DNA from: Alphaproteobacteria bacterium
GTDB lineage: Bacteria > Pseudomonadota > Alphaproteobacteria > Sphingomonadales > Sphingomonadaceae
DNA length: 64,000 nucleotides
Reading direction: 5' to 3'
Assembly (NCBI GenBank): GCA_030426245.1
Contig: JAUHYZ010000008.1
Location: 19,218-83,217, forward strand
In this document: positions 17,685 to 28,182 of the stretch, piece after piece
Layout of the letters: the number at the start of each line of letters is the position of its first letter
How positions within the stretch are numbered: position 1 is the stretch's first letter
The notes under the pieces: generated by a model
The model's database searches: none
Seen by the model: only the letters and a program-made list of their open reading frames with translations
Told to the model about the DNA's origin: nothing
Position numbers and translations under genes: made by a program

Positions 17685-20471
17685 TCAACCATGGGCACCG
17701 AAATGGTTGGCGATGGCAGTCGTGATCCGGAGCGAAAGATTATGCGCACGCTCGATCGGCTGGACGAAATCCCTCTGGATGGCCTCGTAGCCTTCGCCTG
17801 CACCTTCCGGATAATCGGTCGGTTCGTCGACGGCGAAATCCTCGATTTTCGGGAAGCTGGTCGGGAATGCCCGCCGCAGCTGCGCCAGCGCATCGTCGAC
17901 CCTGAGCGTGAAGACCATTTCCAGCACGTCGTCACGGCTGATGTCGTTGGCGCGGCTGAAAGCCGGAACCGAAACGGCGCAGATGAACATGTGCTGGAAC
18001 AGGGCCAGCCGCAGCGCCTGAAGCACACCGATCGAGCGGCGAACATGTTCCCGATCAGGAAGAGGGCTGTCGTCCGGGATCAGGTCCAACAGGCGGTGCA
18101 GCTTCAGAGCATCGACTCTGAGGCGTGATGCAAGGCGGCGGAAAACTCCGGTGCGGTCATCCTTGATCAGATATTCCGCCAGCGCTTCGCAGGCGTCCGA
18201 TAGGTGCCTTTCCGTGCCGCGATAAGGGCGGCTCGCCCAATAGGCCGAGTTGAACAGTTCGCCATAGGCGGCAACGGTTTTCACGCTGGCCAGGGCATTG
18301 GCTGCGCGGGCGAGGCGGACCAGCTGCTTGCCCCTGTCGCTGTCGCGCAGCAGTGCGGCCAGATCCTCGTAAATGCCATCGGCGGCGGTCCCGATACCGC
18401 AGATCACGTTCACAGGATAGCCGAGCTGCTGCAGGATCGCATTATGCGGAATGGCCCGGATCTGCCTCAGGCTCATTTCGCGGTCTGCCGAAAGGTCTGA
18501 CTGCCGGCGTGAAACCCGGCTGCCGGTGACATTGAGCATCCCGAGGCCGAACGCCGTGATGGCACGGGAATAGGTCCGGCTTTCCAGGTGCTGGTGCTGG
18601 TGATCGCGAATGGCGCGGTAGAAATCCAGGCTCAGATCGGTGCGGCGATAGAACAGGTCGGTCGGCGCATTGGGATCGGTGTCGGAAGGCTTGATCTCGG
18701 CAATGCGCGTAAGCGTGGCCAATGCCAGTTCGAGAGAACCGAAAAACAGGTAACCGTCGCCGCCCTGGAAGCTCACTTCGGGTTCCAGCGTGATGCCAGC
18801 CCGGACAAAGCGCCTGCGCGCCCAGGGTGAAAGCGGCCAGGCGAGCCGGTCTTCGAATGAATCGGGATGGGCGCCGCGGCCCATGCTTTCGCCATGCGTA
18901 TCGAAAATCAGCGCGGCGACGTCGGTCAGTTCGTTGTCGACCATTGCCTGCGCCAGCCGGCCCTGGAGGCGCTCGATCGCCAGGCTGGCAGGGATCTGGC
19001 CGACGAACCTCCCGGCGTCGGAAAACCCGGTCTGTATCGCTACGCGGCCACGCTTGCGCACATAGGTCTGGTAAGGTTCCTCCGCCAGCAAAGCGTCGAG
19101 GAAGCGCCCGCCATGCTCCAGCGCGCTCTCGGTCTCGAACAGCGGCGAGACGTCCACCTTCTCTTCGATCCCGAACAGCCTCGAGAAATAGAGCGCGGCC
19201 AAGATCGTCGAAGGCTGTTCGCATTCCGCGATGAGCATCCGGATCGGCGCATCGGCATCGATGTGATGCAGAATCTGCGCCATCGCCAGGAATTGCCGGA
19301 TCGCCGTACTGCTTTCGATCGCGAGTGCAGCAAAATTGGATCGATGGGCTTTCACCTCGTCCAGCTTCTCGCGCAGGCGAACCAGCGCGCCCCGGCTCGA
19401 AAGATCGAGCTCGCCAGACGGGTCGATCACGCGGCGAATGGCGTTGTGCAGCTGGCTGGAATTCACCCGGAAGTGGATCCAGCCTGCGCCGAGCCCATCG
19501 GCCCGCATGGCCGCGGCCAAGGTCTTGAGCTCGATCGCGCGTGTCGTATCGGCGCCCCTGGCTTCTTCTTCCAGCGCCTCGATCATGGGAGCCAGGGAGA
19601 GCAGCTTGTCCGGATCGTCTGCAGTCAATCGATTGGCTGCGGCAGACAGTTTATCGGGGTCGGTCAGGTCGTCTGAGAATTCCGCTGCGCGGTCTTTGGA
19701 ATATGCGGTGGCTGCGCGCAGTTTCTCAAGCAGCGCATGGGCCGGGTCGATAGCTTCGAGAGAGGCGCAATAGCGTTCAAGGCGCGCGGCCTTTTCTGCC
19801 AGCCGAAAGCCGATCGAATCGTACCATTTAATGTCGGTTCGGCCGTCCATGTCGTAGCCGACCCAGCTTGCGAAACGGAATGGCAGCGGTTGCAGGGCAT
19901 GCCATTCATCCGGCCAGCGCTCGCTCGCCTGTTCGAGCAGCACCGTCACGAGCCGATCGCGCGCATCGGCGCCGTGGGCAATCGCCTCGAGCGCCCGGGC
20001 ATGTTCGAAGTCGAGAGTGATATCCGGCCTGTCGCTCGGCGCGCTGCAGGCCGAGGCGTCGATGTCACCATCCTGTGATGCTGCGGAGACCACCGCGTCG
20101 GTCTGAGCGGGAGAAAGGAGGAATGTCGGGTGTGCAGTGAAGACGCAGTGCAATTGCGGCCGTTCCCACCGGGCGCGGAATTCCGCAAAATTGTCTGGGC
20201 TGTCTGCCAGTGCTTGCGCAAAAAGGTCATGGTTGGACTGGATGCCAACCGGCTCGACAAGCCGGCGCAGGCGCCGGGCACGGCTTTGCAGCGCATCGCA
20301 TTCCAGCTCCGCAATCATGCCCTCGATCATGTCCAGCGACAGCTCGCCGGCTTCGATCTCCCGCGAAAGCTCGAGCGAGAGCTGGAAGGCGGGATTGAAC
20401 AGCGGCGTTTCATTGGTGCGCTCGCGCAAGGCCTCAAGGCGAGCGGACAGGTCAAAGACGCTCTTCATCAT
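17685..20471 (-). CDS. Divergent phosphoenolpyruvate carboxylase-family protein
   Basis: 928 residues, full PEPC length, with family landmarks in order: FTAHPT (about 111-116), FASWVGYDMDG, a conserved arginine in IHFRVNSSQL, LFETESALEHGGRF, GFSDAGRFVG (about 480-490), THGESMGRGAHP (about 523-535) and RAIPHNAILQQLGYPVN. Several active-site motifs depart from canonical enzymes. TAHPT is not followed by the usual E-x-x-R. The GYSDSxKDAG lysine is replaced. The glycine-rich FHGRGGxxGRGGxP loop is reduced to HGESMGRG. The usual C-terminal NTG is absent. It lies 6 bases after eda and is probably the last gene of the Entner-Doudoroff operon. Whether it carboxylates PEP to oxaloacetate is unproven, so no symbol is given. 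Confidence 0.85.
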   Translation of the reverse strand: MMKSVFDLSARLEALRERTNETPLFNPAFQLSLELSREIEAGELSLDMIEGMIAELECDALQSRARRLRRLVEPVGIQSNHDLFAQALADSPDNFAEFRARWERPQLHCVFTAHPTFLLSPAQTDAVVSAASQDGDIDASACSAPSDRPDITLDFEHARALEAIAHGADARDRLVTVLLEQASERWPDEWHALQPLPFRFASWVGYDMDGRTDIKWYDSIGFRLAEKAARLERYCASLEAIDPAHALLEKLRAATAYSKDRAAEFSDDLTDPDKLSAAANRLTADDPDKLLSLAPMIEALEEEARGADTTRAIELKTLAAAMRADGLGAGWIHFRVNSSQLHNAIRRVIDPSGELDLSSRGALVRLREKLDEVKAHRSNFAALAIESSTAIRQFLAMAQILHHIDADAPIRMLIAECEQPSTILAALYFSRLFGIEEKVDVSPLFETESALEHGGRFLDALLAEEPYQTYVRKRGRVAIQTGFSDAGRFVGQIPASLAIERLQGRLAQAMVDNELTDVAALIFDTHGESMGRGAHPDSFEDRLAWPLSPWARRRFVRAGITLEPEVSFQGGDGYLFFGSLELALATLTRIAEIKPSDTDPNAPTDLFYRRTDLSLDFYRAIRDHQHQHLESRTYSRAITAFGLGMLNVTGSRVSRRQSDLSADREMSLRQIRAIPHNAILQQLGYPVNVICGIGTAADGIYEDLAALLRDSDRGKQLVRLARAANALASVKTVAAYGELFNSAYWASRPYRGTERHLSDACEALAEYLIKDDRTGVFRRLASRLRVDALKLHRLLDLIPDDSPLPDREHVRRSIGVLQALRLALFQHMFICAVSVPAFSRANDISRDDVLEMVFTLRVDDALAQLRRAFPTSFPKIEDFAVDEPTDYPEGAGEGYEAIQRDFVQPIERAHNLSLRITTAIANHFGAHG

Positions 20472-20476
20472 TCGCT

Positions 20477-21094
20477 CTAAACCTCCTTGAGAGCACTTGC
20501 CTCGCGGGCAGCCTGCGCAATCTTGTCAAAATCCATCGGTCCCTTGGGTACAAGCCAGCTTCCGCCGACGCACAGGACGGGGTCGAGGGCAAGCCAGTCC
20601 GGCGCAGTGTCTTGCGAGATCCCGCCTGTCGGGCAGAAACGGCATTGCCCGAATGGCCCGGCAAGAGCTTTGAGTGCCGGAATTCCGCCGGCGGCCATCG
20701 CCGGAAAGAACTTGAAATGCGTAAGGCCCAGATCGAGCCCGCGCATGATGTCACCAGCCGTCGCGATGCCGGGAAGCAGGGGGACGCCGGCCTCGACCAC
20801 GTGCTTACCCAGCTTATCGGTTAGCCCCGGGGAGATGATGAATTCGCTTCCCGCTTCGACCGCCGCATCGAATTCCTGCGGGTTGGTGACCGTGCCTGCA
20901 CCGACGATCGCCCCGGGCACCTGCTTCATTTCGCGGATCACGTCGAGCGCGGCGGATGTGCGCAATGTCACTTCGAGCACTTTCAGTCCGCCCGAAACGA
21001 GCGCCTCGGCCAGCGGGGCGGCCTGGCTGGCATCTTCCACGACCAGCACCGGGATCACCGGCGCTGCAAGCATAATCGATTCAATGGATTTCAT
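20477..21094 (-). CDS. eda: 2-dehydro-3-deoxy-phosphogluconate aldolase
   Basis: Cleaves KDPG to pyruvate and glyceraldehyde 3-phosphate, the last step of the Entner-Doudoroff pathway. The 205-residue class I aldolase shows the Schiff-base lysine K128 in THFKFFPA, the catalytic glutamate E41 in VLEVTLRT, and phosphate-binding GAGTVTNPQEF and PTGGI motifs. It is complete. Its ATG overlaps the glk stop (ATGA), and the PEPC-family gene follows after 6 bases, so it is translated within the zwf-edd-glk-eda operon. Confidence 0.96.
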   Translation of the reverse strand: MKSIESIMLAAPVIPVLVVEDASQAAPLAEALVSGGLKVLEVTLRTSAALDVIREMKQVPGAIVGAGTVTNPQEFDAAVEAGSEFIISPGLTDKLGKHVVEAGVPLLPGIATAGDIMRGLDLGLTHFKFFPAMAAGGIPALKALAGPFGQCRFCPTGGISQDTAPDWLALDPVLCVGGSWLVPKGPMDFDKIAQAAREASALKEV

Positions 21095-22071
21095 ACCTGG
21101 CGATCTCCAAGGTGTTCCTGCGCGAAGGCAGCTACGGCGCCGAACAGGCCCGGCTGCGGATGGACAATGAGTTTTACGGGCAAGGCCGCCATCATCGCTT
21201 CATAGCGTCCCTTGAAGCGGAAGCGCTCCGCAAAGCCGGACTTGGGGAGCAAGTCCCGCAGTCGGTATCCAAGTCCGCCTGCGATCACGACGGCACTGGC
21301 GCCATGGGCTAGAGCATAATCGCCCACCGCGCTGCCAAGCGACTGGCAAAATCGATCGACGGCCGCAATGGCAAGGCCGTCTTCGCCGTTCATCCCACGC
21401 TCCCAGATGGTGCGATCGTCCAGTTCCTCCACGCTACGTTTTTCTAAGGCTGCGAGCGCGTGGTAGATTTCCACGATCCCCGGCCCCGATACGACCCTTT
21501 CGGTGGAAACCCGGCGGTGGCGTTCGCGCAGGCGAGCCAGGATGATGTCATCGATATGGTCGACCGGCGCGAAATCGGTATGCGCGCCTTCGGTTGCCTG
21601 GATGTGATAGCCGCCTTCGAAGCGATGGAAATGCGCGACGCCAAGTCCGGTCCCCGGGCCTATCACTGTAATCGTGCCTTGGCCTGGCAAGGGGCGCTCG
21701 GGGCCGGTGAGGTGAACGAATTCGTCTTCCGGTGCCTGCGCGACGGCATGGGCCACCGCTCCGAAATCGTTGAGCACGGTCACCCGCTCGAGACCAAGCT
21801 GCTCGTCGAGCGCTCCGGTATGCAATATCCAGCTATTGTTGGTCATGCGCACGGTTTCGCCGGTTACAGGCCCGGCAATCGCTATGGCTGCCGCCTTTGG
21901 TGTCGTGCCCCCAACAATGCGGGCGAAATCGTCCCATGCGTTCTTCAGGTTGGCATAGTCGCTGGTCTTGAGCGTTGTGATTTCGCCAAGTTCGATGCTG
22001 CCATCGGGCGTGACCTTGGCCGGGGCAAATCGTGCATGCGTGCCGCCTACGTCGACCGCGACCAGTTCCAC
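21091..22071 (-). CDS. glk: Glucokinase
   Basis: Phosphorylates glucose to glucose 6-phosphate, feeding zwf in the same operon. The 326-residue protein starts [16 protein letters not shown], the glucokinase phosphate-binding loop. It continues with IAIAGPVTGETVRMTNNSW, VLNDFGAVAHAV (catalytic Asp) and VIGPGTGLGVAHF. It belongs to the Zymomonas/E. coli-type glucokinase family, not ROK. The start is a GTG at 22071 sharing one base with the edd stop (TAGTG); an in-frame extension upstream through edd is spurious. Its stop overlaps the eda ATG. Confidence 0.94.
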   Translation of the reverse strand: MELVAVDVGGTHARFAPAKVTPDGSIELGEITTLKTSDYANLKNAWDDFARIVGGTTPKAAAIAIAGPVTGETVRMTNNSWILHTGALDEQLGLERVTVLNDFGAVAHAVAQAPEDEFVHLTGPERPLPGQGTITVIGPGTGLGVAHFHRFEGGYHIQATEGAHTDFAPVDHIDDIILARLRERHRRVSTERVVSGPGIVEIYHALAALEKRSVEELDDRTIWERGMNGEDGLAIAAVDRFCQSLGSAVGDYALAHGASAVVIAGGLGYRLRDLLPKSGFAERFRFKGRYEAMMAALPVKLIVHPQPGLFGAVAAFAQEHLGDRQV

Positions 22072-23897
22072 TACATGGCCCCCATGGCCAACATGGAAGA
22101 ACCGCCTTGCTCGGCGCCGTCGGCATTGGCCCGGAACATGGCGAAAAGCTCTCTTCCCATGCCCATTTCCGGCGGCGGGGCGGGGGCCGGATCGCGTGTG
22201 GAGAGGTCCGCGCTGGTCGACAAAGTTCCGTCCTCCGCGGAAAGGCGCACAATGTCGCCATCTTGAAGCAGGGCCAGCGGGCCCGGCGTTCCGGTTGCAG
22301 TCGCCAGTGCTTCGGGCGTTACGTGAATTGCCGCCGGAACCTTGCCACTGGCTCCGGACATGCGCCCGTCGGTAACGAGTGCGACGCGGTATCCGCGATC
22401 CTGCAAGACACCCAGAGGCGGGGTGAGCTTGTGCAGTTCGGGCATGCCATTGGCGCGCGGGCCCTGGAAGCGGACGACCACGATCACGTCGCGATCCAGT
22501 TCGCCGGCGGCGAAGGCCTTGGCCACGCTTTCCTGCGTCTCGAATACGCGGCAAGGCGCCTCGATCGTCCAGCGTTCTTGCTCCACGGCACTGGTCTTGA
22601 AAGTCGCACGGCCCAGATTGCCCTGGACCAGCCGCATGCCGCCTTCGCTCTGGAACGGCGCGCTGGCCGGCCGCAGCATTTCGTCGTTTCCGCTGGGGCC
22701 GGTCGGGCGCCAGACGAGCTTGTCGTCATCGAGGCCGGGCTCCTGCGCATAGGCGGAAAGATCGTCTCCGCCGACAGTCAGGATGTCCCGGTGAGCGAGG
22801 CCCGCATCCAGCAATTCGCCGATGACATAGCCCATGCCGCCCGCAGCGTGGAAATGGTTCACATCGCCCGATCCGTTGGGATAGACGCGCGCGATCAGCG
22901 GTATGGTGGCGGAAAGCTCCGACAGGTCTTCCCAGTCGATCAGGATGCCCGCCGCACGCGCCATTGCGGGCAGGTGGATCGCGTGATTGGTCGATCCCCC
23001 CGTTGCGAGCAGGCCGATCGCGGCATTGACGATGGCCTTTTCATCCACGCAGGCTGAAAGCGGCCGGAAATCGTCCCCGTCCCTGGACATTGCGGCAAGG
23101 CGCTGTGTCGCTGCGCGGGTGAGCGCCTGGCGCAGAGGCGTGTTGGGCGTCACAAAGGCTGCGCCGGGCATGTGCAGCCCCATCATCTCCAGCATCATCT
23201 GGTTGGAATTGGCGGTGCCGAAGAAGGTGCAGGTGCCAGGCGAATGATAGCTGGCGCTTTCGCTTTCGAGCAATTCGGCGCGCGTCGCCTTGCCCTCGGC
23301 ATAGAGCTGGCGGACCTTTTGCTTTTCCTTGTTCGCGATGCCGGAAGGCATGGGGCCGGATGGCACGAAGACCGCGGGCAGATGGCCGAAGCGCAGCGCG
23401 CCTATCATCAGCCCAGGCACGATCTTGTCGCAAATCCCCAGCAGCGCCACGCCATCATACATGGCGTGGCTCAGGCCCACGGCGGTGGAAAGCGCGATCA
23501 CATCGCGCGAGAACAGGGAGAGCTCCATCCCGCCCTGGCCCTGCGTAACCCCGTCGCACATGGCCGGCGTTCCGCCCGCGACCTGCGCAGTGGCACCGAC
23601 TTCGCGCGCAAAGAGCTTCATCTGCTCGGGATATCGGCCATAGGGCTGATGGGCCGAAAGCATATCGTTATAAGCGGTGACGATGGCCAGATTGGGTCCG
23701 CGATTGGCCTTGATCGCCTGCTGATCCTCCAGCGCACCGGCAAAGGCGTGGGCCAGGTTGGAGCAGGAAAGGCTGTTGCGGTCGGGCTGGTTCTCCGCTT
23801 CGCGCTGCATGAGTTCCAGATAGCGGCCACGCGTATCCCGAGATCTCTCGATGATACGCTGCGTCACTTTGGCTATGGTGGGGTTGAGTTCCGCCAT
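22071..23897 (-). CDS. edd: 6-phosphogluconate dehydratase
   Basis: Dehydrates 6-phosphogluconate to KDPG, the committed Entner-Doudoroff step. The 608-residue IlvD/Edd-family protein has cysteines expected to hold the [4Fe-4S] cluster in [20 protein letters not shown], in [11 protein letters not shown] and in [14 protein letters not shown]. The substrate motifs [13 protein letters not shown] and [18 protein letters not shown] are also present. Edd-type length and sequence separate it from dihydroxy-acid dehydratase. It follows zwf by about 43 bases and ends inside the glk start codon. Confidence 0.95.
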   Translation of the reverse strand: MAELNPTIAKVTQRIIERSRDTRGRYLELMQREAENQPDRNSLSCSNLAHAFAGALEDQQAIKANRGPNLAIVTAYNDMLSAHQPYGRYPEQMKLFAREVGATAQVAGGTPAMCDGVTQGQGGMELSLFSRDVIALSTAVGLSHAMYDGVALLGICDKIVPGLMIGALRFGHLPAVFVPSGPMPSGIANKEKQKVRQLYAEGKATRAELLESESASYHSPGTCTFFGTANSNQMMLEMMGLHMPGAAFVTPNTPLRQALTRAATQRLAAMSRDGDDFRPLSACVDEKAIVNAAIGLLATGGSTNHAIHLPAMARAAGILIDWEDLSELSATIPLIARVYPNGSGDVNHFHAAGGMGYVIGELLDAGLAHRDILTVGGDDLSAYAQEPGLDDDKLVWRPTGPSGNDEMLRPASAPFQSEGGMRLVQGNLGRATFKTSAVEQERWTIEAPCRVFETQESVAKAFAAGELDRDVIVVVRFQGPRANGMPELHKLTPPLGVLQDRGYRVALVTDGRMSGASGKVPAAIHVTPEALATATGTPGPLALLQDGDIVRLSAEDGTLSTSADLSTRDPAPAPPPEMGMGRELFAMFRANADGAEQGGSSMLAMGAM

Positions 23898-23940
23898 TAT
23901 TCTGTCGCAATCTTGTTCATATTCAGTCGTATATACGCCA

Positions 23941-25374
23941 TCACTCGTGCCAGCTCACCCCATCGCGTTCGGTCAGGGCGATGGCTGCGCTCGGCCCGGA
24001 GCTTCCGGCGGTGTAAGGCTTCGGCAGCAAGGCGTTTTCGGCCCAGTTCGCGCGAATGCGGTCCACCCAGTTCCACTGGGCTTCGACTTCGTCGCGCCGC
24101 ACGAACAGGGTCTGATCGCCTTCTATCAGATCCAGCAGCAGGCGTTCATAGGCGATGCGTTTATGCTTGCCCGTAAAGGCGTCTGCCATGGCGATATTCA
24201 GCGGTACCTTGCGCAGGCTGATGCCGTCGCGGTCCAGACCGGGCACCTTGGCCATCAGCGACAGGGTGATATTCTCTTCGGGCTGGATGCCGATCAGCAG
24301 GCTGTTGGGTTCGCTTCTTGTGCCGGTGAAGATCGAATGGGGCACGGGGCGGAACTGCACCAGGATTTCGGTCGTGCGCTTATACAGCCGCTTGCCGGTG
24401 CGCAGGTAGAACGGCACGCCTTTCCAGCGCCAATTATCGACATGGGCCTTGATCGCGACGAAGGTTTCCGTGTCGCTCTCCTTGCCCAGCTCATCGTCAT
24501 ATCCCGGCACGGCCTGGCCGCCGATTGCACCGGCGCGGTATTGCCCGGTCACGGTCTCCCCCGATGAGACCGCACGCAGGGCGCGTAGCACCTTCACCTT
24601 CTCGTCACGCACGGCAGTGGCGTCGAAGCTGACAGGCGGCTCCATCGCGACGAGCGCCAGGAGCTGCAGCATGTGGTTCTGCACCATGTCGCGCAGGGCG
24701 CCGGCTTCGTCGTAAAAGCCCACGCGGCCTTCCAGCCCGACCGTCTCGGCCACGGTGATCTGCACATGGTCGATATGGGCTGCGTTCCACAGCGGTTCGA
24801 ACATCACATTGCCGAAGCGCATCGCCAAAAGGTTCTGAACCGTTTCCTTGCCCAGATAATGATCGATCCTGAAGATACGGTCTTCCGGAAAGGCTTCGGC
24901 TACAGCGTCGTTGATGTCGCAGCTTGATTCGAGATCGATCCCGAGCGGCTTTTCGAGCCCGATCCGCGCTTTCTCGCCTGCCAGGCCGCTTTGCGCCAGC
25001 CCGCTGATCGTCGGCTTGAACAGGCTTGGCGCAGTGGAGAGGAAGATGGCCAGGCCGTCATCATACGCCCCGACTTCCTCGGCCAGCGCTCCGAAGCCGC
25101 TCGGGTCGCTTGCATCCAGCGGCTGATAATGAAGGCGGTTGAGGAATTCGGCGACACTGCCCCGGCGTTCGGCAGGCAGGTACTTCTCCAGCGCCTCGCG
25201 GGCGAAGTTGCGGTATTGGTGCGTATCGTATTCGGAGCGCGCCGTGCAAATGATCCTGAGCTCGGGATGTACCAGCTCATCGGCATCCAGCGCACACAGA
25301 GAGGGGAGCAGCATACGCTGCGCAAGGTCGCCCGTTGCACCGAACAGGAGCAGGCGGTTTGCAGTGAAGCTCAT
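23941..25374 (-). CDS. zwf: Glucose-6-phosphate 1-dehydrogenase
   Basis: Oxidises glucose 6-phosphate to 6-phosphogluconolactone with NADP+ or NAD+. The 477-residue protein begins with the dinucleotide loop [19 protein letters not shown]. It has the catalytic RIDHYLGKE motif (about 174-182), the EKPLG lysine motif (GLEKPLGID) and [11 protein letters not shown]. It is the first gene of a leftward operon zwf-edd-glk-eda-(PEPC family); pgl is absent from the cluster and must lie elsewhere. The ATG has GGGGACCG-type purine-rich sequence upstream, and a TTGC-N6-GCAA inverted repeat lies about 42 bases before it. Confidence 0.96.
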   Translation of the reverse strand: MSFTANRLLLFGATGDLAQRMLLPSLCALDADELVHPELRIICTARSEYDTHQYRNFAREALEKYLPAERRGSVAEFLNRLHYQPLDASDPSGFGALAEEVGAYDDGLAIFLSTAPSLFKPTISGLAQSGLAGEKARIGLEKPLGIDLESSCDINDAVAEAFPEDRIFRIDHYLGKETVQNLLAMRFGNVMFEPLWNAAHIDHVQITVAETVGLEGRVGFYDEAGALRDMVQNHMLQLLALVAMEPPVSFDATAVRDEKVKVLRALRAVSSGETVTGQYRAGAIGGQAVPGYDDELGKESDTETFVAIKAHVDNWRWKGVPFYLRTGKRLYKRTTEILVQFRPVPHSIFTGTRSEPNSLLIGIQPEENITLSLMAKVPGLDRDGISLRKVPLNIAMADAFTGKHKRIAYERLLLDLIEGDQTLFVRRDEVEAQWNWVDRIRANWAENALLPKPYTAGSSGPSAAIALTERDGVSWHE

Positions 25375-25415
25375 CCCTGGGCGGTCCCCTTCACGCTCCT
25401 TCGGCCTCCAACCAA

Positions 25416-25429
25416 TTGCTGCATTGCAA
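25416..25429. promoter_or_regulatory. Inverted repeat upstream of zwf, possible operator
   Basis: TTGC-N6-GCAA (TTGCTGCATTGCAA) lies 42-55 bases before the zwf start, between zwf and the transglutaminase-like gene. A palindrome of this size is what a LacI/GntR-type sugar-operon repressor might bind, but 8 paired bases can arise by chance and no regulator gene is adjacent. Confidence 0.3.
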
Positions 25430-25457
25430 CATGGCTAACAGGTTTGCGGCGGCTTGG

Positions 25458-26264
25458 CTAGCTTGCCTGGGCCCTGCTGCTGACGTTAATTTCCATGCCT
25501 GCGAATTGGCAATCGCCGAAGCTCGTCAGGAAGCTGGTATCGGCTGCGTCGCGGCCTATGCCGATCTTCACTACCTCGCCTGCTTCGGCCATTTGCGTGG
25601 CGTCGACAAGCTGCCAAGTGCCGCCCTCGCCTTCCGGATTGGCCAGGAAGACTTCCGCCACGGCATGGAAATCCTGTGGAGTGACACCGGGTGCGTAGGC
25701 GCTAACATAGCGGGCAGGGATACCGGAGGCCCGGGCAAGCGAAACCAGCACATGGGCGTAGTCCCGGCAGATGCCTCGCCGTTCCACGAAACTGTCCAGC
25801 GCGGTTGTCGATTGGTTGGAGAATCCGGGCTCGTATTTGAAGTTCTCGGCAATCCAGTCCCGGATGGCCTCTATCCTTGCACCGCCTTCCGTGCCTTCAA
25901 ACGTGTCCGTAACGAAGCTGAGGAAGCGCTGTGCAGGGCAATAGAGCGAAGACAGCAGATATTGCACCGCTTCGCCCGGCATATTGTGCAGGTCGAGCTT
26001 CTCGAGTGATCCTAGCGGAGGCAGGCTGCGATTGATGTCCACACTGGCCGTATAGGACACATCGAATGCGCCGCTCGCATGGATCCAGATGCGTTCCCCG
26101 ATGTCGTCCTGTGCAGAAACGCGCACGCAATCGTCACCGCAGGCGAGGTTCGTCTGCGCGTTCAGTATCGTCTGCTCGGGAATGGCGGCAGCTTCGAATT
26201 GCAGCAGCACGTCGACCGGTTGCGGAAGCGTGAAGGAGAAGCGGGTGCTAACGTCGATTGTCAT
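25458..26264 (-). CDS. Transglutaminase-like cysteine protease-fold protein
   Basis: About 268 residues with a Cys-His-Asp triad: cysteine in RRGICRDYAHVLVSLARA, histidine in DFHAVAEVFL and aspartate in WQLVDATQM. An N-terminal beta domain (FSFTLPQPVDVLLQFEAAAI) is typical of bacterial transglutaminase-like proteins. There is no signal peptide. Members are mostly uncharacterised and may be peptidases or isopeptide-forming enzymes. The start is the ATG giving MTIDVSTRF, since six extra upstream codons look non-native. The gene lies 82 bases from zwf, in the same direction. Confidence 0.8.
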   Translation of the reverse strand: MTIDVSTRFSFTLPQPVDVLLQFEAAAIPEQTILNAQTNLACGDDCVRVSAQDDIGERIWIHASGAFDVSYTASVDINRSLPPLGSLEKLDLHNMPGEAVQYLLSSLYCPAQRFLSFVTDTFEGTEGGARIEAIRDWIAENFKYEPGFSNQSTTALDSFVERRGICRDYAHVLVSLARASGIPARYVSAYAPGVTPQDFHAVAEVFLANPEGEGGTWQLVDATQMAEAGEVVKIGIGRDAADTSFLTSFGDCQFAGMEINVSSRAQAS

Positions 26265-26300
26265 ATGCCGCTTCAAACGCATGGCTGTGGGGAATGTTTC

Positions 26301-26720
26301 TCATTCTCCGACAATATGCAGAACAATTTTGCGGCGGTGTGGCGCGCGGCGATGTTCCGCAAGGAAGATGCCCTGCCACGTCCCCAAGGTCATGCGCCCG
26401 TTTGCTACCGGCAAAGACATGCTCACGCCGGTCAGCGCAGATTTGAGGTGGGCGGGCATATCGTCCGGTCCTTCGGCGTCGTGGCGGTAATAGCCGCCTT
26501 CGGGCGCCATTCTGGAGAGCCACTCTTCCATGTCCCGCCACACCGCAGCCGAGGCATTTTCCGTGATCAGGATGGACGCGGAAGTGTGCTTGCAATGCAG
26601 TGTCAGCAGGCCGGTTTCGATGCCCGTTCCGTCCAGCCATGCGGCAATGTCATCGGTGATCTCGCTCAGGCCCTGGCTGCTTGTGGCGAATTCCAGTTCG
26701 GTCAACGCCTGGCGCATCAT
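26301..26720 (-). CDS. YjbQ / UPF0047 family protein (secondary thiamine-phosphate synthase activity)
   Basis: 139 residues. Family marks are [38 protein letters not shown] and [18 protein letters not shown]; the histidines may form a metal site. YjbQ proteins are small cytoplasmic trimers. E. coli YjbQ has weak thiamine-phosphate synthase activity, and the true role is unknown. The ATGATG start overlaps the rimO stop (TGA within ATGATG), so it is the second cistron of a rimO-yjbQ unit. Confidence 0.87.
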   Translation of the reverse strand: MMRQALTELEFATSSQGLSEITDDIAAWLDGTGIETGLLTLHCKHTSASILITENASAAVWRDMEEWLSRMAPEGGYYRHDAEGPDDMPAHLKSALTGVSMSLPVANGRMTLGTWQGIFLAEHRRAPHRRKIVLHIVGE

Positions 26721-28114
26721 TCGCCAGGAACGCCGAATAGATCGTGGGCGTCGGCATCTTCGATCAGCACATTCACAATATCGCCTGGGCGCATCTCGGC
26801 CGAAACGTCCCTCAGGAAGACATTCCCGTCGATCTCCGGCGCATCGGCCTCGCTGCGGCCGGTCGCGCCGATATCGCCGTCTTCGTCGGGTTCGCCCACT
26901 TCGTCGATTATGACGGGGATCGTCCGGCCAACCTTGGCTGCAAGCTTGGCTGCACTGATGGCTTCGGTTTTCTCCATCAGGCGGGCGTAGCGCTCTTCCT
27001 TCAGCTCTTCCGGAACCTGGCCGGGCAAGTCGTTCGCAGCAGCGCCCTCGACCGTTTCGAAGCGGAACCCGCCCACCCGGTCGAGCTGGGCTTCGTCCAG
27101 CCAGTCGAGCAGATACTCGAAGTCCGCTTCCGTTTCGCCGGGAAAGCCGACCACGAAGCTGGAGCGTACGGCGATGTCGGGGCAAATCTCGCGCCAGCTC
27201 TTCAGCCGTTCCAGAACCTTCGCTTCATTGGCGGGACGCTTCATCGCCTTGAGCACCGAAGGCGCGGCATGCTGGAACGGGATGTCGAGATAGGGCGTCA
27301 CCAGCCCTTCGGCCATCAGCGGGATCGCCGCGTCGACATGGGGATAGGGGTAGACATAGTGCAGGCGGACCCAGGGGCGCTGTCCATCGGGCGTCTTCAA
27401 CTGGCCCAGGGCTTGCGCAAGGTCGTTCATATGCGCGCGCACTTCGCGGCCCTTCCATTCGCGCGCCTCGTGCCTGATATCGACGCCATAGGCCGAAGTG
27501 TCCTGGCTGATCACCAGCAATTCGCGCGTTCCCGCCGCCACCAGCTTTTCCGCTTCGCTCAACACGGCATCCACGCGGCGGCTGACCAGCTTCCCGCGAA
27601 GCTGCGGGATAATGCAGAAGGCGCAGGAATGGTTGCAGCCTTCGGAGATCTTCAGATAGCCATAATGGCGCGGGGTGAGCTTTACGTCAGCCAGATCCGC
27701 CCGTGCGGGGATCAAATCGACGTACGGCCCCTGAGAAGGCGGTGCGGCCTCGTGCACGGCCTCCACCACATCCTCGTATTGATGCGCCCCGGTCACGGCC
27801 AGCACAGCGGGGAACCGCTCGCGGATCTGCTCCGCTTCGTTGCCCATGCAGCCCGTGACGATCACCCGCCCGTTTTCCGCAATCGCTTCCCCGATGGCGG
27901 CCAGGCTTTCCTCCTTGGCCGAATCGAGAAACCCGCAAGTGTTGACCAGCACGACATCGGCACCTGAATAGTCTGCGCTCATGGCATAGCCATCGGCACG
28001 CAACTTCGTGAGGATGCGTTCGGAATCGACCAGCGCCTTGGGGCAGCCAAGACTGACCATGCCGACTTTCTTCGCAGCCGGAATCGTGCGTGTTTCGGTT
28101 GGAGCTGTATCCAT
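26717..28114 (-). CDS. rimO: Ribosomal protein S12 methylthiotransferase RimO
   Basis: Radical-SAM enzyme that adds a methylthio group to the conserved aspartate of ribosomal protein S12. The 465-residue protein has the N-terminal MTTase domain ([34 protein letters not shown], which give three cluster cysteines). The radical-SAM motif C-x3-C-x2-C is in [16 protein letters not shown] (about 157-172), and a C-terminal TRAM domain follows. The [10 protein letters not shown] stretch distinguishes it from MiaB. It is upstream of yjbQ with a four-base overlap and divergent from a small membrane protein gene. Confidence 0.95.
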   Translation of the reverse strand: MDTAPTETRTIPAAKKVGMVSLGCPKALVDSERILTKLRADGYAMSADYSGADVVLVNTCGFLDSAKEESLAAIGEAIAENGRVIVTGCMGNEAEQIRERFPAVLAVTGAHQYEDVVEAVHEAAPPSQGPYVDLIPARADLADVKLTPRHYGYLKISEGCNHSCAFCIIPQLRGKLVSRRVDAVLSEAEKLVAAGTRELLVISQDTSAYGVDIRHEAREWKGREVRAHMNDLAQALGQLKTPDGQRPWVRLHYVYPYPHVDAAIPLMAEGLVTPYLDIPFQHAAPSVLKAMKRPANEAKVLERLKSWREICPDIAVRSSFVVGFPGETEADFEYLLDWLDEAQLDRVGGFRFETVEGAAANDLPGQVPEELKEERYARLMEKTEAISAAKLAAKVGRTIPVIIDEVGEPDEDGDIGATGRSEADAPEIDGNVFLRDVSAEMRPGDIVNVLIEDADAHDLFGVPGE

Positions 28115-28182
28115 AATTGCCGCGCCTCTACACCCGGCACGCGCTTTGGGCTAGGGTCCGCAGCCTGCGAGGAGGGTCGATC

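Noticed and set aside
22072..22554. N-terminal extension of glucokinase into edd
   Set aside because: The extra 160 codons overlap edd in another frame and contain no domain; the GTG at 22071 gives the normal glucokinase length.
26721..27185. Extension of YjbQ upstream through rimO
   Set aside because: It overlaps rimO in a different frame and is Arg/Gly-rich low-information sequence; the ATGATG at 26720 gives the family length.
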